Source: Methanosphaera sp. BMS
Lineage (GTDB): Archaea; Methanobacteriota; Methanobacteria; Methanobacteriales; Methanobacteriaceae
Direction: 5' to 3'
DNA: 64,000 nt
Assembly: GCF_003268005.1 (NCBI RefSeq)
Contig: NZ_CP014213.1
Location: 2,253,501 to 2,317,500 of the forward strand
The position numbers and the translations under genes are program-made. Below the pieces are notes generated by a model that saw nothing but the letters and a program-made list of their open reading frames with translations, had not been told where the DNA came from and did no database searches. Positions 36,401 to 45,844 of this stretch are shown here, piece by piece; within the stretch, counting starts at the first letter, position 1, and every line of letters begins with the position of its first letter.

Positions 36401-37560
36401 TCAGCACTAACAGTAAAACATCTATTGAATCCAGCAGAGTCTTTGTTAATACTGATAAAGCTTCAACTCCAATAGTAGTTGATAAAGCAAGTGTAAATTT
36501 CAAAAATAATGTTGTACTAGTCAATACAACCCAAAATGGCGTACCGATAGTCAAAGTAACATATACAAAAGGAGAAGTAAGCAATAACTACATTGAATCA
36601 TTGGACTTGGTGGGAAACGATGCAGTAGATACAACAGCTACAAAAAAATCAAACACGCCTACCACTACAGGCTACATTTCAAAACTGGATAACATAATAC
36701 TACCTGAAGAGATAGTGGTAAATGAAGAAAACATTTTAACAATAACGCCGACAGATGCATTCGGACGAGAAATAACAGGAACAGTCACAGTAACCGACGG
36801 TGAAAACACATACACTACAGATGACAATGCAATAACCTATACTTCAACAACCACTGGCGATAAGACACTGACAATAACCTACACAGATCCAACCGGCAAA
36901 TATAACACCACAACAAAAACAGTAGACATCACAGTACAATCACCAACATTAACGATAGATCCTATAACAGCAACAGCAGGGGATATTATTAACATAACCG
37001 CGAGAATCACGGCCAATAATCAGACAATAACTAGCATAAATGCAGGTAAAATAGCATTCAAAGTAAACGGAAAAACATTGAAAGATGCTAACGGTAAGGT
37101 AATCTATGTAAAAGTAGTAAACGGTACTGCAACCATCGAAAATTACATAGTGCCAACTGACTGGACAAAAGAAGGCACAACAATAGAAGCAATATACTCT
37201 GGATCAACAAAATGTGCTAAACTGACAAGCCAAAAAACAGACATCACAGTAGCAAAATCAGTACCAACACTAACAACAGAAAGCATAACCGCCGGTGCTG
37301 GAGACACCATCACATTGACAGCTACAATAACCGATGGGGATAAGCTAATCAGCAGTGGTAAAGTAGTCTTCAAGATTAACGGTAAAACAGTCAAAGATGC
37401 TAACGGCAAGGTAATCTATGCCAAGGTATCCAACAATCAAGTAAGTGTAACATACACTTTGCCTGATGATATGAAAGCTAAAGATTACAACATAACGGCA
37501 GTCTTTTCATCCTCGGACTATGATAGGTTAGAAGATACTAAAGTCTTGACTGTTAACTAA
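30475..37560 (+). CDS. giant Asn/Thr-rich adhesin-like surface protein 2
   Basis: About 2361 residues. A signal peptide (residues 6-24, IVLGLVLLACVSIVNA) is followed by several beta-helix domains of short Asn/Thr/Ile-rich turns (NNTI, ITNN). New domains begin with an NYxQ(Y/F)F(D/E) unit near 33399, 35071 and 35935. Near residues 500-560 the style changes and a second beta-helix starts (IVLNETTYDTYI). Three Ig-like repeats end the protein. The last about 70 residues (VVFKINGKTVKDANGKV to the end) nearly match those of adhesins 1 and 4. No C-terminal membrane helix is present, so attachment probably uses the repeats. A TTG at 30469 is too close to GGAGGT, so ATG 30475 is the start. Confidence 0.87.
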   Translation: MKSFSKQLIVLGLVLLACVSIVNATDVSDDVAVDSIETPAVDTPQIETNVQEQSNSEYNSDINQNANGNRDIETTFSDQVLDIQDDRYNYQTLTLNDNVLVHSSTDFQLTNVAFNADGNNITIEGLTINNYNDNNNGIVVTVSSGSSNVNIINNTISNQRTEHGKIQAVFVNSSENVNIIDNILTVEGVPQALGWYNITPTKWLSDAKLSGVLVLNSESVNVSNNIITVLNATDYGIPEEYTTVEGLTIKSGTTNSVFDNNTITVNGSEYIYGISVSEGVTYINITNNDVYLNGTNYICGINLDNITYSNITGNLINGTCLNTSETPIRSNESMAYGINLISQNITIDTETNFINVTDNTINLTSTIAYGIECYYVDNIKIEDNKINLTANKAMGIAATIMDLSNITANKINVTTCNDRTLKNVVEAIQPVTTGIYLLACVDMEGNINDNIINVTETDDSGDIYSIILTSSNLYDEYGVNDNYMSSYSTDTQLDGDDSVYDDWEETDVSNNHALSEWINPSSSFFSNNLINNKQLKSSPKTSPKTIVLNETTYDTYITNGYLNDNVSEGDVIDITSQLDSSYYSLIINKPVNITSSNGEALLIFHTGSTDSYGGYSGGIFKVLPEGSNSNITNIRLKSTRVSIEGASNLFIDNITVNQGSGMGVGSFSIRNNSNNVTVINSMFLTKDNGGHSNIVFAGAQNCLFENNTVTAEGNVGNIVYLTTYNTVPVVGDYLNNNITIRNNYIDGSKASVQMICYGIALEGNGIIIDNNTILYGGEVIINQWGGANINNVTISNNKIPNGHTYVSFKNTTAYGNEINNAHLANVNAYNNTFGTAILSDYNNLTGNTFEYLTFDSSNRELTNDNNISNLIISGSNNNVHDLKFTNLTISGQSNNITNTQSEYVLITGDNNNFTCNNVSSSYEYSINVTGQSNTITDNIIYSLTKCGDNAVYTTKTNIIENNLPLNNETFVITDDNYSQFFDENGFVNANLIPNYANITLNGEFYNKDFKFRDNVYTITGDEAVLYNATILSNDSRLVIFNITINNTGVANAINVNSDGSILKNIKIYSDNSGDMDAVILNGNNIEFSNNLINITSSAVVTAIKVIQTDSNTIRNNTIYIKGSDVVAVNVTGSKVSNHMEENKITVNATNAMGILVNADNISSTNLSYANITVNALDTATGIIIDNNECALDNYLYRVVITLNAENTSFIKINQQNKTCDNNTISMSWFNSNATNTIGITLNGDNFNSAGTLTFNVTTTNSFTGIKITGTNNTIYRIDSEITGSNKADDLSKSQLLYVYNSEKFQITSQSYHNLTNSTAIVIENTTNSVIFAQNINIKGEGVGCIISNVTDTIFQTNRYNTSNPLIITDSDNNNFTFSAFNNDATVVLSNSKNNIFNRTDFNSNEFTFIELEESNTIYSSNTFRSNMKFTLKNSTLMENKINNITLIESDNINIFKNIINETLNINNSDSINITNNTINTNQEYTVILNNTSNTLVKGNILYASEKEGDNSVFNNDSSNTVIDNAPDEDIILTDENYNQYFDENSRIIKETPFINVILGSDLYNKDLTFIQKTNMTNPDKYTIYNSTITFTDNSNYVDNLVIKNINKDYAFVLNGSTRINNTEIYNGTVFSSAESFIYNVTINNTDDRISSVINTIIRYSNIYQENRINQAKVISGSTIDYNNITLNGNGTVFNNIARLNYNNITVNSSDTVVILIKNSTNNLTVENNNINVTSENKVVVIDYQSHDNYIKIEKNNITTNTLQGTTPLIIIKEAPVDQTNTVKDNYIESIDLKGNHAVSKNKNVTISNNIPVQTLTMVLTDDNYGELFEDELFIFDADVIELGSDIYNKNMIFDQQNLELTNPNNYTIYNGTITLNQAKNIKINHININNTDKSVLLINDAQVTFTENNIYTQSDNQELIVLNTPNYKSTITNNNLISTGNNNTLYALYLNNLRSPTFNNNNMTIEGDDNTAIRVVSTNSKTSIESSRVFVNTDKASTPIVVDKASVNFKNNVVLVNTTQNGVPIVKVTYTKGEVSNNYIESLDLVGNDAVDTTATKKSNTPTTTGYISKLDNIILPEEIVVNEENILTITPTDAFGREITGTVTVTDGENTYTTDDNAITYTSTTTGDKTLTITYTDPTGKYNTTTKTVDITVQSPTLTIDPITATAGDIINITARITANNQTITSINAGKIAFKVNGKTLKDANGKVIYVKVVNGTATIENYIVPTDWTKEGTTIEAIYSGSTKCAKLTSQKTDITVAKSVPTLTTESITAGAGDTITLTATITDGDKLISSGKVVFKINGKTVKDANGKVIYAKVSNNQVSVTYTLPDDMKAKDYNITAVFSSSDYDRLEDTKVLTVN

Positions 37561-37572
37561 AAAGATATTATG

Positions 37573-37596
37573 TCTAATTTATATTAGATTTTTTTA
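37573..37596 (+). terminator. adhesin 2 terminator
   Basis: TCTAAT (37573-37578) and ATTAGA (37583-37588) form a stem with a TTAT loop, followed by seven or more T bases, 13 bases after the stop. The gap up to 37882 is otherwise AT-rich without a supported gene. GGGGG at 37870-37874 serves adhesin 3. Confidence 0.6.
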
Positions 37597-37882
37597 TCTT
37601 TTTCATCTTTTTTTTATTGTATTTTAATATATCCTTCAGAAATACCTTTTATTTTCTCATCAAATTATTAATTCTTTTTTAGGACATGATATAGGGGACA
37701 TGTCTTCTTTTTTCGAAGATTCATTGCTTTTTCATCCATGGTATAACTTCATTCCACGTTCATGTTCATCTTCTTTAGCACGTGATTGAATGTTAAAATC
37801 GGATAAAATTTATATTAATTCAAATAAACAAATTAATATTATTGAATGTTAATCAAATATTTTTTATTAGGGGGATGCATTT

Positions 37883-40800
37883 ATGAAGGCTAGTTATTTA
37901 TTATTTCTTCTGATGATATTGCTTCTATCATTATCTGTAGTATCGGCAGATTCAAACACTACTGATGTTGACGATACGACTACTTCACTTGTCGGTGAAA
38001 AAACAGATAATAATCAAGTAGAAGTTTATGAAGATGCAAAAGACATTAAGAAAGGGGCAATTACAACCAGGCTAACAAGGGATAATTATAACCAATACTT
38101 CAAGGAAGATTCAAAAACAAACATGACAGCCACTACGGGACTTGTCTATAGCGGGGATACCATCAACTTGGAAGGAAGCTTTGAAAACGTCAATTTCACC
38201 TTGGACAAAGAGAATCTGACATTGACCAGCATAAATAAAAACGCTAAACTTATCAACTGTACGGTATCCGTAACTGCCAAAAACTGCAGGGTATCAAACC
38301 TCAACATCAATAATACGAACGAGTACGGTTTGGGAATATTCGTCAACCATACAACCAACGCCACGGTATATAATAACACGGTATTCGTACAGAACCTATA
38401 TGCATACGGCATAGTATGTGACAGGATGATGAATTCAACAATAGAATCCAACAACATAACCAGTAAAAGGGTTGATAATCCCCCTTTATTTTCAAACTAT
38501 AAGCAGTGTGCGGTGGTATTGACAACATCCCACCACAACAGCATACTCAACAATAGGGTAAACTGTACATTCGCAAACGGCATATATCTGAGCGTCTACG
38601 GCTCAGTATTTATGGAGGGAGGATACAGCGATAACAACCTCATCGAGGGAAACTATGTCCTGGGTGGAGATACGGTATGGTGCTATACTATACAAGTCAT
38701 GGGTTCAAACAACGTCATAAGAAAAAACACGGTACTTGGTGGACATAGGGGAGTGTCCTGTGAGGGAAATAAGAACAACACTATCATAGAAAACAACATT
38801 CATGCAATTATGCAGGCAGTACATACGAGTGGAATATGTACTGTAGTAAACAACAACATTACTGTAGATCAGTCAGCCGTAGGTGTTTATACCGGAGATG
38901 CTAATGTAACAATAGAAAATAATAGAATTAACTCAGTCAACTCTCCGGCAATAAAGATAGCTTCAAGCAACGTAAAGATAAACGGCAACGTCATCACTTC
39001 ATCAAACAGCTATGGAATATACTCCAAAGGAGCCCATAAGAACATCAACATAACAAACAACAACATCACCAGTCAGGAAACAGGAATACTCTTTGAAAAA
39101 CAGTCAAAGACTAAACGTGTAAACAACATACTTGTACATAATAACAAGATAAACTCAAAATCAACATATGCGATAGACTTCTCACAGGCCGGCTCCCTTC
39201 AAGAGGATGAAATCCATGTAAACGTAACAAAAAACAATGTACTGTTATCAAGTAAGGGAAGTGGACTGGTAAATGCTTATCTGCCACCAACGGCACTAAT
39301 CGGTTCTGTTGTGGTTGAAAAGGGAATCAATGCAACAGTAACTATGTCCAACTACCATACATACTTCAACGCCGAAGGTATCTCAAAGCCTGTAATTACT
39401 CCAAACTCAAACATCACCCTAAAAGGAGTGTTTAATGACGTTGATTTCCAGTTTACAAATCAGGTAAATGTCGTCGGACAAAACTGTATCATCAACATGG
39501 GAAGCATAATATTATCTGAGGATGCATCACTAAGCAGTCTGAGAAATATCAGAATAAACAATACCAAAAAAACGAACAACGTAAACAGACATGCAATAGA
39601 ACTTATCGAGGTAAACAATTGTAACATAACCAACATAACAATAGACAATTATGACTTGGCCGAAAGTATTGGAATACTGGTATATTCATCCAGTGGAAAT
39701 ACAATATCCAACAATAACATCTCAACAAGTGGAAACTACGTAAATGATGGAATATTCATATACACATCGGACATAAACACCATTAAAAACAACACAGTCC
39801 TCATCAACCAGGGCAATAATCCTTATGAGGATTATGGAGAGATAATGTTTAGCGAAAGGCTTGGAACAATAAAGAATATCCAGCATGAACACGCTATAGT
39901 TATGATATATTCCTCATCAAATGCAATAGACCATAATATCATAAGCAGCAAATCCCAATTTAAGTCTTATATCCGTCCAAGCGAGGAGTTACAAAACAGT
40001 TTGACAGGTATAAAAATCTACTATGACAGTCATTCAAACAACGTCACATACAATCAGGTATACCTTGACAGTTATGCACCATACACCATTGGAATGAGTG
40101 TTGTGGGAGCTCCTACTGCCAGTACGCTTCTCCGATTGAACTCATCAAACAACCTCTTTAGAAAAAATACGGTCAAGGTTCTTGGAGGATACTCCACAAC
40201 CGGATTTATCGCAGGAACAAACAGTGTTGACACAACAGTCAATCAGAACACCCTCACAATAACACCTAGAAGAAGTGCAAAATACTACGCCGATTACGGC
40301 TATGGATTAGTACTTAATTCAACTGCACGCTTAAACTTTACAAACAACAACGTTACCAGTAAGGCATCCTCCACATATAATGTCCTCTTGGATCATTCAA
40401 ATTACAACAAAATATGTGAAAACATATTCAAGGTGAAGGGAACAAAACCATATGGAGTTGCAAGTACTCTTTCAACACATAACACCATCAGAGAAAACAT
40501 ATTCGACATAACTATGAAAAACTATGGAACAACCACTCCAATTGACGAACAGGTAATAGACAGTGGTGACTATGGGGTATATCTAAGTAAAAAATCACAC
40601 AATAATTCAATAACGGCCAATACGATAAAAACCAATGCATTATGGGCTGTGATGGTTGGAGAGGATTGCGTACAAAACAACATAACAAACAATTCGCTTC
40701 AATCAAACAAGACATTCGGTGACAGGGCAGTAAAAAATGAATCAAAAGCATTGATTCAAAACAATTACCTATATCCAATAAAGTGCAGTGCAAAGAATGT

Positions 40801-41947
40801 TGATGGAATTGTCGGTTCAAACATTACTCTAATAGCATATATGAGTTCAAGAACAAAAGACTTATCCAACGTAACGGCAACATTCAGGTTAGGTGATGTT
40901 GTAGTGGGAAAAAGCAAGATAACCGATGGAAAGGTAAGTGTTGTCTATCAGATACCTTCCTATTGGAGAGCTGCCAATTATGATATTATCGTAGTGATGG
41001 GTGGTACGAACTTCCAGAACTCAACTGCACGTGCAACAGCCACAATAACCAAAAATGCAACAAAGACTGTCATAACTGCAAATAAGGTACTTGGAACTCC
41101 GGGTTCAACAGTTCAAATGAATGCCACAGTAAGGGATATATATGGAAACAACATGAACGGCAAGGTGGACTTCATATTAAACGGTACAAAAGTTGCCACA
41201 AAAACCTTAACTGATGGAAAGGCAACTTACTCTCATAAAATACCTTCAAACAGTCCTATTACAACAATACCTCTTGTAATAAAATATCAGGGAAATGATC
41301 AATTCGCTCCTTCAGAGTTATCAACAATACTTGGCATACAAAACAAGGTAACGGCCACGGTATACTACTCCAATGCAACAATCGGTTCACCTATCGTCTT
41401 CAAGGCAAAATTCACACAAAACGGCAAGGCATTAACCGGTGGAAAGGTGGCAGTAAAAATCAATGGATTAACAATAGGAACATGCAACATCATAAATGGA
41501 ATGGCAACATACAACTATGTAATACCGGTAGGCTACAGTGTATTCCAGAAACACGTCGTACAGTTTGTATATGGTGGAACAGATACGTTGACATCTGCCA
41601 GAGCAGAAAGGGCATTTGATGTATATCCTATGAAGACGGTGATACAGTTAAACAGGACAAGTGCTAAGGTCGGTCAAAATATCACCATGAAAGTACGCAT
41701 AACCAATGAATCATTAACTCATAACGCGGTATCTGGTAAGGTGGCACTAAAAATTAAGGGCGTAACTGTAAAAGATGCCGACGGCAATCCAATAGTTGCC
41801 GTTCCACAGAAAGGTATAGTGAATATTAAAATACCTATAACAAAGTCACTGATAGGAAACAATACGATCACTGTGACATATAGTGGAAATAACCGTTTAA
41901 CAGGTGCAAGAGTAGACTTTAAGGACATACTTGTGGTTAGCAGTTAA
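37883..41947 (+). CDS. adhesin-like surface protein 3
   Basis: 1354 residues. A signal peptide (LLFLLMILLLSLSVVSA) is followed by two beta-helix domains, each begun by an NYxxYF unit (RDNYNQYFKED at about 66-76; SNYHTYFNAEG near 490). Four Ig-like repeats of about 95 residues lie from about 970 to the end, each with a VxxKxNG/VxFxLNG strand. Codon choice is richer in C and G at third positions than in adhesin 2. The final repeat (VALKIKGVTVKDADGNP) is a diverged form of the terminal module in the other three adhesins. No membrane anchor is seen. Probably exported and wall-bound, ligand unknown. Confidence 0.86.
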   Translation: MKASYLLFLLMILLLSLSVVSADSNTTDVDDTTTSLVGEKTDNNQVEVYEDAKDIKKGAITTRLTRDNYNQYFKEDSKTNMTATTGLVYSGDTINLEGSFENVNFTLDKENLTLTSINKNAKLINCTVSVTAKNCRVSNLNINNTNEYGLGIFVNHTTNATVYNNTVFVQNLYAYGIVCDRMMNSTIESNNITSKRVDNPPLFSNYKQCAVVLTTSHHNSILNNRVNCTFANGIYLSVYGSVFMEGGYSDNNLIEGNYVLGGDTVWCYTIQVMGSNNVIRKNTVLGGHRGVSCEGNKNNTIIENNIHAIMQAVHTSGICTVVNNNITVDQSAVGVYTGDANVTIENNRINSVNSPAIKIASSNVKINGNVITSSNSYGIYSKGAHKNINITNNNITSQETGILFEKQSKTKRVNNILVHNNKINSKSTYAIDFSQAGSLQEDEIHVNVTKNNVLLSSKGSGLVNAYLPPTALIGSVVVEKGINATVTMSNYHTYFNAEGISKPVITPNSNITLKGVFNDVDFQFTNQVNVVGQNCIINMGSIILSEDASLSSLRNIRINNTKKTNNVNRHAIELIEVNNCNITNITIDNYDLAESIGILVYSSSGNTISNNNISTSGNYVNDGIFIYTSDINTIKNNTVLINQGNNPYEDYGEIMFSERLGTIKNIQHEHAIVMIYSSSNAIDHNIISSKSQFKSYIRPSEELQNSLTGIKIYYDSHSNNVTYNQVYLDSYAPYTIGMSVVGAPTASTLLRLNSSNNLFRKNTVKVLGGYSTTGFIAGTNSVDTTVNQNTLTITPRRSAKYYADYGYGLVLNSTARLNFTNNNVTSKASSTYNVLLDHSNYNKICENIFKVKGTKPYGVASTLSTHNTIRENIFDITMKNYGTTTPIDEQVIDSGDYGVYLSKKSHNNSITANTIKTNALWAVMVGEDCVQNNITNNSLQSNKTFGDRAVKNESKALIQNNYLYPIKCSAKNVDGIVGSNITLIAYMSSRTKDLSNVTATFRLGDVVVGKSKITDGKVSVVYQIPSYWRAANYDIIVVMGGTNFQNSTARATATITKNATKTVITANKVLGTPGSTVQMNATVRDIYGNNMNGKVDFILNGTKVATKTLTDGKATYSHKIPSNSPITTIPLVIKYQGNDQFAPSELSTILGIQNKVTATVYYSNATIGSPIVFKAKFTQNGKALTGGKVAVKINGLTIGTCNIINGMATYNYVIPVGYSVFQKHVVQFVYGGTDTLTSARAERAFDVYPMKTVIQLNRTSAKVGQNITMKVRITNESLTHNAVSGKVALKIKGVTVKDADGNPIVAVPQKGIVNIKIPITKSLIGNNTITVTYSGNNRLTGARVDFKDILVVSS

Positions 41948-42039
41948 CTCCTCTTTAATTTATTTTTTTAATCAGACAAGAAATCATCTTTAATTTTATT
42001 CTCCTCCTGAAACTTTGTTTTTTTGTTAATTTTATCTAT

Positions 42040-42196
42040 TTAGCGAATATTTCTAATGCTGTTGTATGGGTCATTTTTCCCTTAAAACAGCCTCACTGCT
42101 AACGGTGGGGGGTTGTATGTAATAATAATCTCGACTTCCAACATGCATGCAGTGGATGGCAAAAAAAGCCCAATATACTGGCTAATATTAAAATAC
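42040..42196 (+). repeat. adhesin 3'-flank repeat, copy 1
   Basis: Noncoding segment 93 bases after adhesin 3. It shares ATGGGT-ATTTTT-AAACAGC-TGCTA-TTGTATG blocks, in the same order, with copy 2 at 46260, and ends in a TACTGGCTAATA block like the other copies. It contains two G-rich and C-rich patches unlike the surrounding AT-rich sequence. Not an ORF in any frame I checked. Confidence 0.55.
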
Positions 42197-42712
42197 TTTT
42201 GACCAAGTTTCGTAAATCTAACAGTACTAGTTATTTTATAATTATCTGTCTTTCTTATTTCATAGCATTCATTACTGGATTTATTCCAGTACTTCTCATC
42301 CCATCAATCGAATTTTTTTCATTAGCCAAAAAAAGTATGTTACAGTCTGAAATAATTGGAATATCAACTTAATTAAAAGAAGAAAAAATGTTATTAAAAT
42401 CATTCTGACATCAATGATATAACAATTAAACTTTACTCGATTAAATTTAGGATAAATGATTTATAACATTTCTTCCATATATATATAGCTTAATAACTAT
42501 GTGTAATAATTAATTTGAATGCTTTATTAAAAGAATCAGAATAAATACTTTATTTTTAATTATTCTACTCTATTAATGTCCAATTTAAAAAGCTGCAAAT
42601 AACCAAAAAGGTTCTGTCCTTTTTTTTATTGGATTCAATCAATTTATTGTTACGTTAGTCTTATTAAGTTATATGCATTAGAAACTTTAACCGGAATTTC
42701 CTAGAAATATAT
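42197..42712. other. gene-free interval before adhesin 4
   Basis: AT-rich sequence with stops in all frames that I read. It may contain the promoter of adhesin 4, but no TATA box stands out. The last 12 bases begin an overlapping CTAGAA-ATATA-TTCTAG inverted repeat. Confidence 0.4.
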
Positions 42713-42735
42713 TCTAGAATAACTGTTATTCTAGA
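42701..42735 (+). promoter_or_regulatory. overlapping palindromes upstream of adhesin 4
   Basis: TCTAGAATAAC (42713-42723), one T, then GTTATTCTAGA (42725-42735) is a perfect 23-base palindrome. It overlaps a second inverted repeat, CTAGAA-ATATA-TTCTAG (42701-42717). The pair ends 107 bases before the adhesin 4 start and looks like an operator for a dimeric regulator. No equivalent is seen before adhesins 1-3. Confidence 0.5.
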
Positions 42736-42842
42736 GTAAATAATTATGAAGTCAGGTTATTGTTCTAATAATAATTATGTTTCATGAAGTTTTTACATGA
42801 ACATATAATAATTACCACAAAAAATGGAGGAATAAAAAACAC

Positions 42843-45809
42843 ATGTTGAGTAAGAAACATATAGTTATCTTCATGGCATTACTTGTTTTTTGTATGAGTG
42901 TAGCAGTAGCAGCAGATACTAATGACACTGCCAGTGTTAACTCTGATGTAGCTGATACAGTTGAAGTAGATACAAGTAATGTTCAAACACAGACAGTTGC
43001 AAGTGTAAGGGAAGATAATAATCAAAAAATAGTTAAAGAAAGTAAAACGGTTAAAAACGATGAAAATGACCCTGTACTTGTAACTACAAGTACACAGTTT
43101 GATGATTTATTTGAGGATGTGTCTACAAATATACATCAAATTAAAAGTGAATATACTGGTAAAACAATTAAAATCAATACTGATATAACAAAAAATGAAC
43201 AGTCATACATTATTAATATTCTTATAACATTAACCAGTGACAATAATAATACCATTGACTTAAATACCAGTAACGGTTATGAAAATACTATTATACCACG
43301 TTGGACTTCTATAAACTTTACAAGTGGAGCATCAGGTTCCAGAATAAGTAATATGCAATTTTATAATACACAAATATTTGTAAAAGGAGCTAATGATATA
43401 GAATTCTATAACAACACATTAAACAACGGTGCATCATTTAGTGGAGCACAATGTAGTCTTGTAGCAGGAAACACATTCACAGGAACAGTAACCATAGCAA
43501 AAAATTCAACCGTAAAAAACAACATATTCTACAAAACAGCAACAATAAATCAAAACTCTGACATAATAGACAACCAATTTAATGGTACAGTAACAATTAA
43601 AAAATACTCAAACGTTAAGGACAATATATTCAATGACACAGTAACAATAAATGAATACTCTAACGTTACAAACAACATATTCCGATCAGATGTTATACTA
43701 AAAAATAATGTAAACTTCAAAAATAATAACGCAGAAAACTCAACAGTATATGTAATTGGTGCAAATTGTGATTTATGTGGAAATAGGATTAATACATTAG
43801 TAATTTCTGCATACCCAGTTTATGTTTGTAGAGATAATATTTTTACTAATTATCCAACAGATCCAAATATTTCCTGGTATTTTCATGGTTCAAGAAATAG
43901 TAATTTAGATAAAAACTATTTACGTTCAGTAAAAACCTCAAGTGTAACAGAGGGAATAGAGTATGAAGAAATTGATATTGATGATGAAGAAACTTTTTTA
44001 AAATACTTCCGTTATCAAGAACAAGGTGAGGCATGGTTACCTCTTGGTACACACATTACTGGAAATACAAGATTTAAATTAGGTTATTTCCCAGAAAAAG
44101 GTAAATTATTTTATTTAATGCTTCCAGTTTATGGTCAATATATGGACAGTCACTTTTCAATAGTTGGGAAGAATAATCTTACATTAAATAACGTTGGTTT
44201 TTATGTTGTTGGAACACATTGTTCCATATCCAATTTTAATTTAGTTTATGACTTAGAAGATGAAACTGACAATATACAACCAGTTGCTTGCCAAGATTTT
44301 GGTATGTCTGGTTGTTATATTGAGTTTGATAATTTAAATATTACCTTAAACTGTGAATATGGAACAATTAACACAGTCTTTGGAACAACTAAATCAAATA
44401 ATTTGGGTAATATAATTCTTCAAAATTCAACAATTAATGTTAAATGTCCAGCTAGCTCATTTGCAGTAATAAGTAACAATGCAGAGAATACTAAAATATT
44501 AAACAATATAATTAACATTGAAGAAAAGTATAATGTTGGTGATAATCCTTATATTATAGGAATATATGGGGATGTAAATTCTACTTTAAACCACAATTCC
44601 AATAATGTAACTTGTATTAATAATATAATTAATATGAATGGTGAATCCACACTCATAGCAATAAAAATAGGGGGTAACACCAATACAATTACAAACAACA
44701 ACATAACAGTAACCACAACAGGAACAGCAAACGGAGTAGAACTCACAGGAAACGACAACATAGTAAAAAACAATAAAATATCCGCTAATGACAAAACAGG
44801 TAACGATGCAGTAACTGCAACCGGCGAAAACAATATAGTGGAAAACAATACCGCATCTGAAGCTGATACCCGTATACCTACAAGCATCGAATTAAACTAT
44901 GATGGCACTCCTATTGATGTGGGACAACAATTAGTTATTCGTGGAGCATTCAAGGCAGGTAAAGATGAAACAGGTGCCGAAGACATCAAAGTATATGATA
45001 ACAACGAATTGATTGCAACCATCAATACCATTGATGAATTTGGTACAATCACATATGCATATATTCCAACAGTAAGTGGAAGTCATAATATAACCTTTGC
45101 ATTTGAAGGAAATGACACCTGCAAAAATACATCCACCACCATAACAGTAGAAGTAAATGAAGTAATAGAACCAACAAAAGAATACACACTTAAAGTAGAC
45201 ACAACCGAATTCACACAAGGTGAAACCACAACAATCACAGCAAGTATATACTATGGCGATGAAAACGAACAAGAAATAGCAACAAACATAAGCAAAGGAA
45301 AAATATCATTCAAAGTAAATGGTAAAACACTTAAAGATGCTAACGGTAAGGTAATCTACGCCAAAGTAGTAAACGGTACGGCAACAATAGAAAACTACCC
45401 AATACCAGAATCATGGAAGGAAGGTTCAACCATACAAGCCGTATACTCAGGATCAACTGATCTTGAAAAAATGTCAAGCGAAAAAACAGAAATCACAATA
45501 ACCACAACCGAACCAACAATCACAACAGAAGACATAACCACTCAAGCCGGAGCTATAATCACACTCAAAGCAACAATAAACACCGACGTCACAATAAACA
45601 CCGGTAAAATAGTCTTCAAAATAAACGGAAAAACAGTAAAAGACACAAACGGCAAAGTAATCTATGCCAAAGTATCAAACAACGAGGTAACAGTAGAATA
45701 CACATTACCAGAAGAATACACCACAGGCACATACAACATCACAGCCGTATTTATCTCACCAGACTATGAACGCCTGGAAGATACCAAAACCTTGACAATC
45801 ACAGCATAA
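42843..45809 (+). CDS. adhesin-like surface protein 4
   Basis: 988 residues. A signal peptide (VIFMALLVFCMSVAVAA) is followed by a beta-helix with a set of about 20-residue repeats (GTVTIAKNSTVKNNIF, ATINQNSDIIDNQF, GTVTIKKYSNVKDNIF, DTVTINEYSNVTNNIF). A central region has a different base style, then a second beta-helix, then three Ig-like repeats. The terminal module (IVFKINGKTVKDTNGKVIY to the end) is nearly the same as in adhesins 1 and 2. GGAGG at 42826-42830 is 12 bases from ATG 42843, rather far. A strong stem-loop follows. Likely a wall-bound surface protein. Confidence 0.86.
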   Translation: MLSKKHIVIFMALLVFCMSVAVAADTNDTASVNSDVADTVEVDTSNVQTQTVASVREDNNQKIVKESKTVKNDENDPVLVTTSTQFDDLFEDVSTNIHQIKSEYTGKTIKINTDITKNEQSYIINILITLTSDNNNTIDLNTSNGYENTIIPRWTSINFTSGASGSRISNMQFYNTQIFVKGANDIEFYNNTLNNGASFSGAQCSLVAGNTFTGTVTIAKNSTVKNNIFYKTATINQNSDIIDNQFNGTVTIKKYSNVKDNIFNDTVTINEYSNVTNNIFRSDVILKNNVNFKNNNAENSTVYVIGANCDLCGNRINTLVISAYPVYVCRDNIFTNYPTDPNISWYFHGSRNSNLDKNYLRSVKTSSVTEGIEYEEIDIDDEETFLKYFRYQEQGEAWLPLGTHITGNTRFKLGYFPEKGKLFYLMLPVYGQYMDSHFSIVGKNNLTLNNVGFYVVGTHCSISNFNLVYDLEDETDNIQPVACQDFGMSGCYIEFDNLNITLNCEYGTINTVFGTTKSNNLGNIILQNSTINVKCPASSFAVISNNAENTKILNNIINIEEKYNVGDNPYIIGIYGDVNSTLNHNSNNVTCINNIINMNGESTLIAIKIGGNTNTITNNNITVTTTGTANGVELTGNDNIVKNNKISANDKTGNDAVTATGENNIVENNTASEADTRIPTSIELNYDGTPIDVGQQLVIRGAFKAGKDETGAEDIKVYDNNELIATINTIDEFGTITYAYIPTVSGSHNITFAFEGNDTCKNTSTTITVEVNEVIEPTKEYTLKVDTTEFTQGETTTITASIYYGDENEQEIATNISKGKISFKVNGKTLKDANGKVIYAKVVNGTATIENYPIPESWKEGSTIQAVYSGSTDLEKMSSEKTEITITTTEPTITTEDITTQAGAIITLKATINTDVTINTGKIVFKINGKTVKDTNGKVIYAKVSNNEVTVEYTLPEEYTTGTYNITAVFISPDYERLEDTKTLTITA

Positions 45810-45844
45810 ACATGCATTTGTTGTTTAAATATAATAGGAGAAAC

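Noticed and set aside
42843-43730. Short-period repeats in adhesin 4 as a tandem DNA repeat array
   Set aside because: The repeats are protein-level beta-helix turns with strongly diverged DNA.
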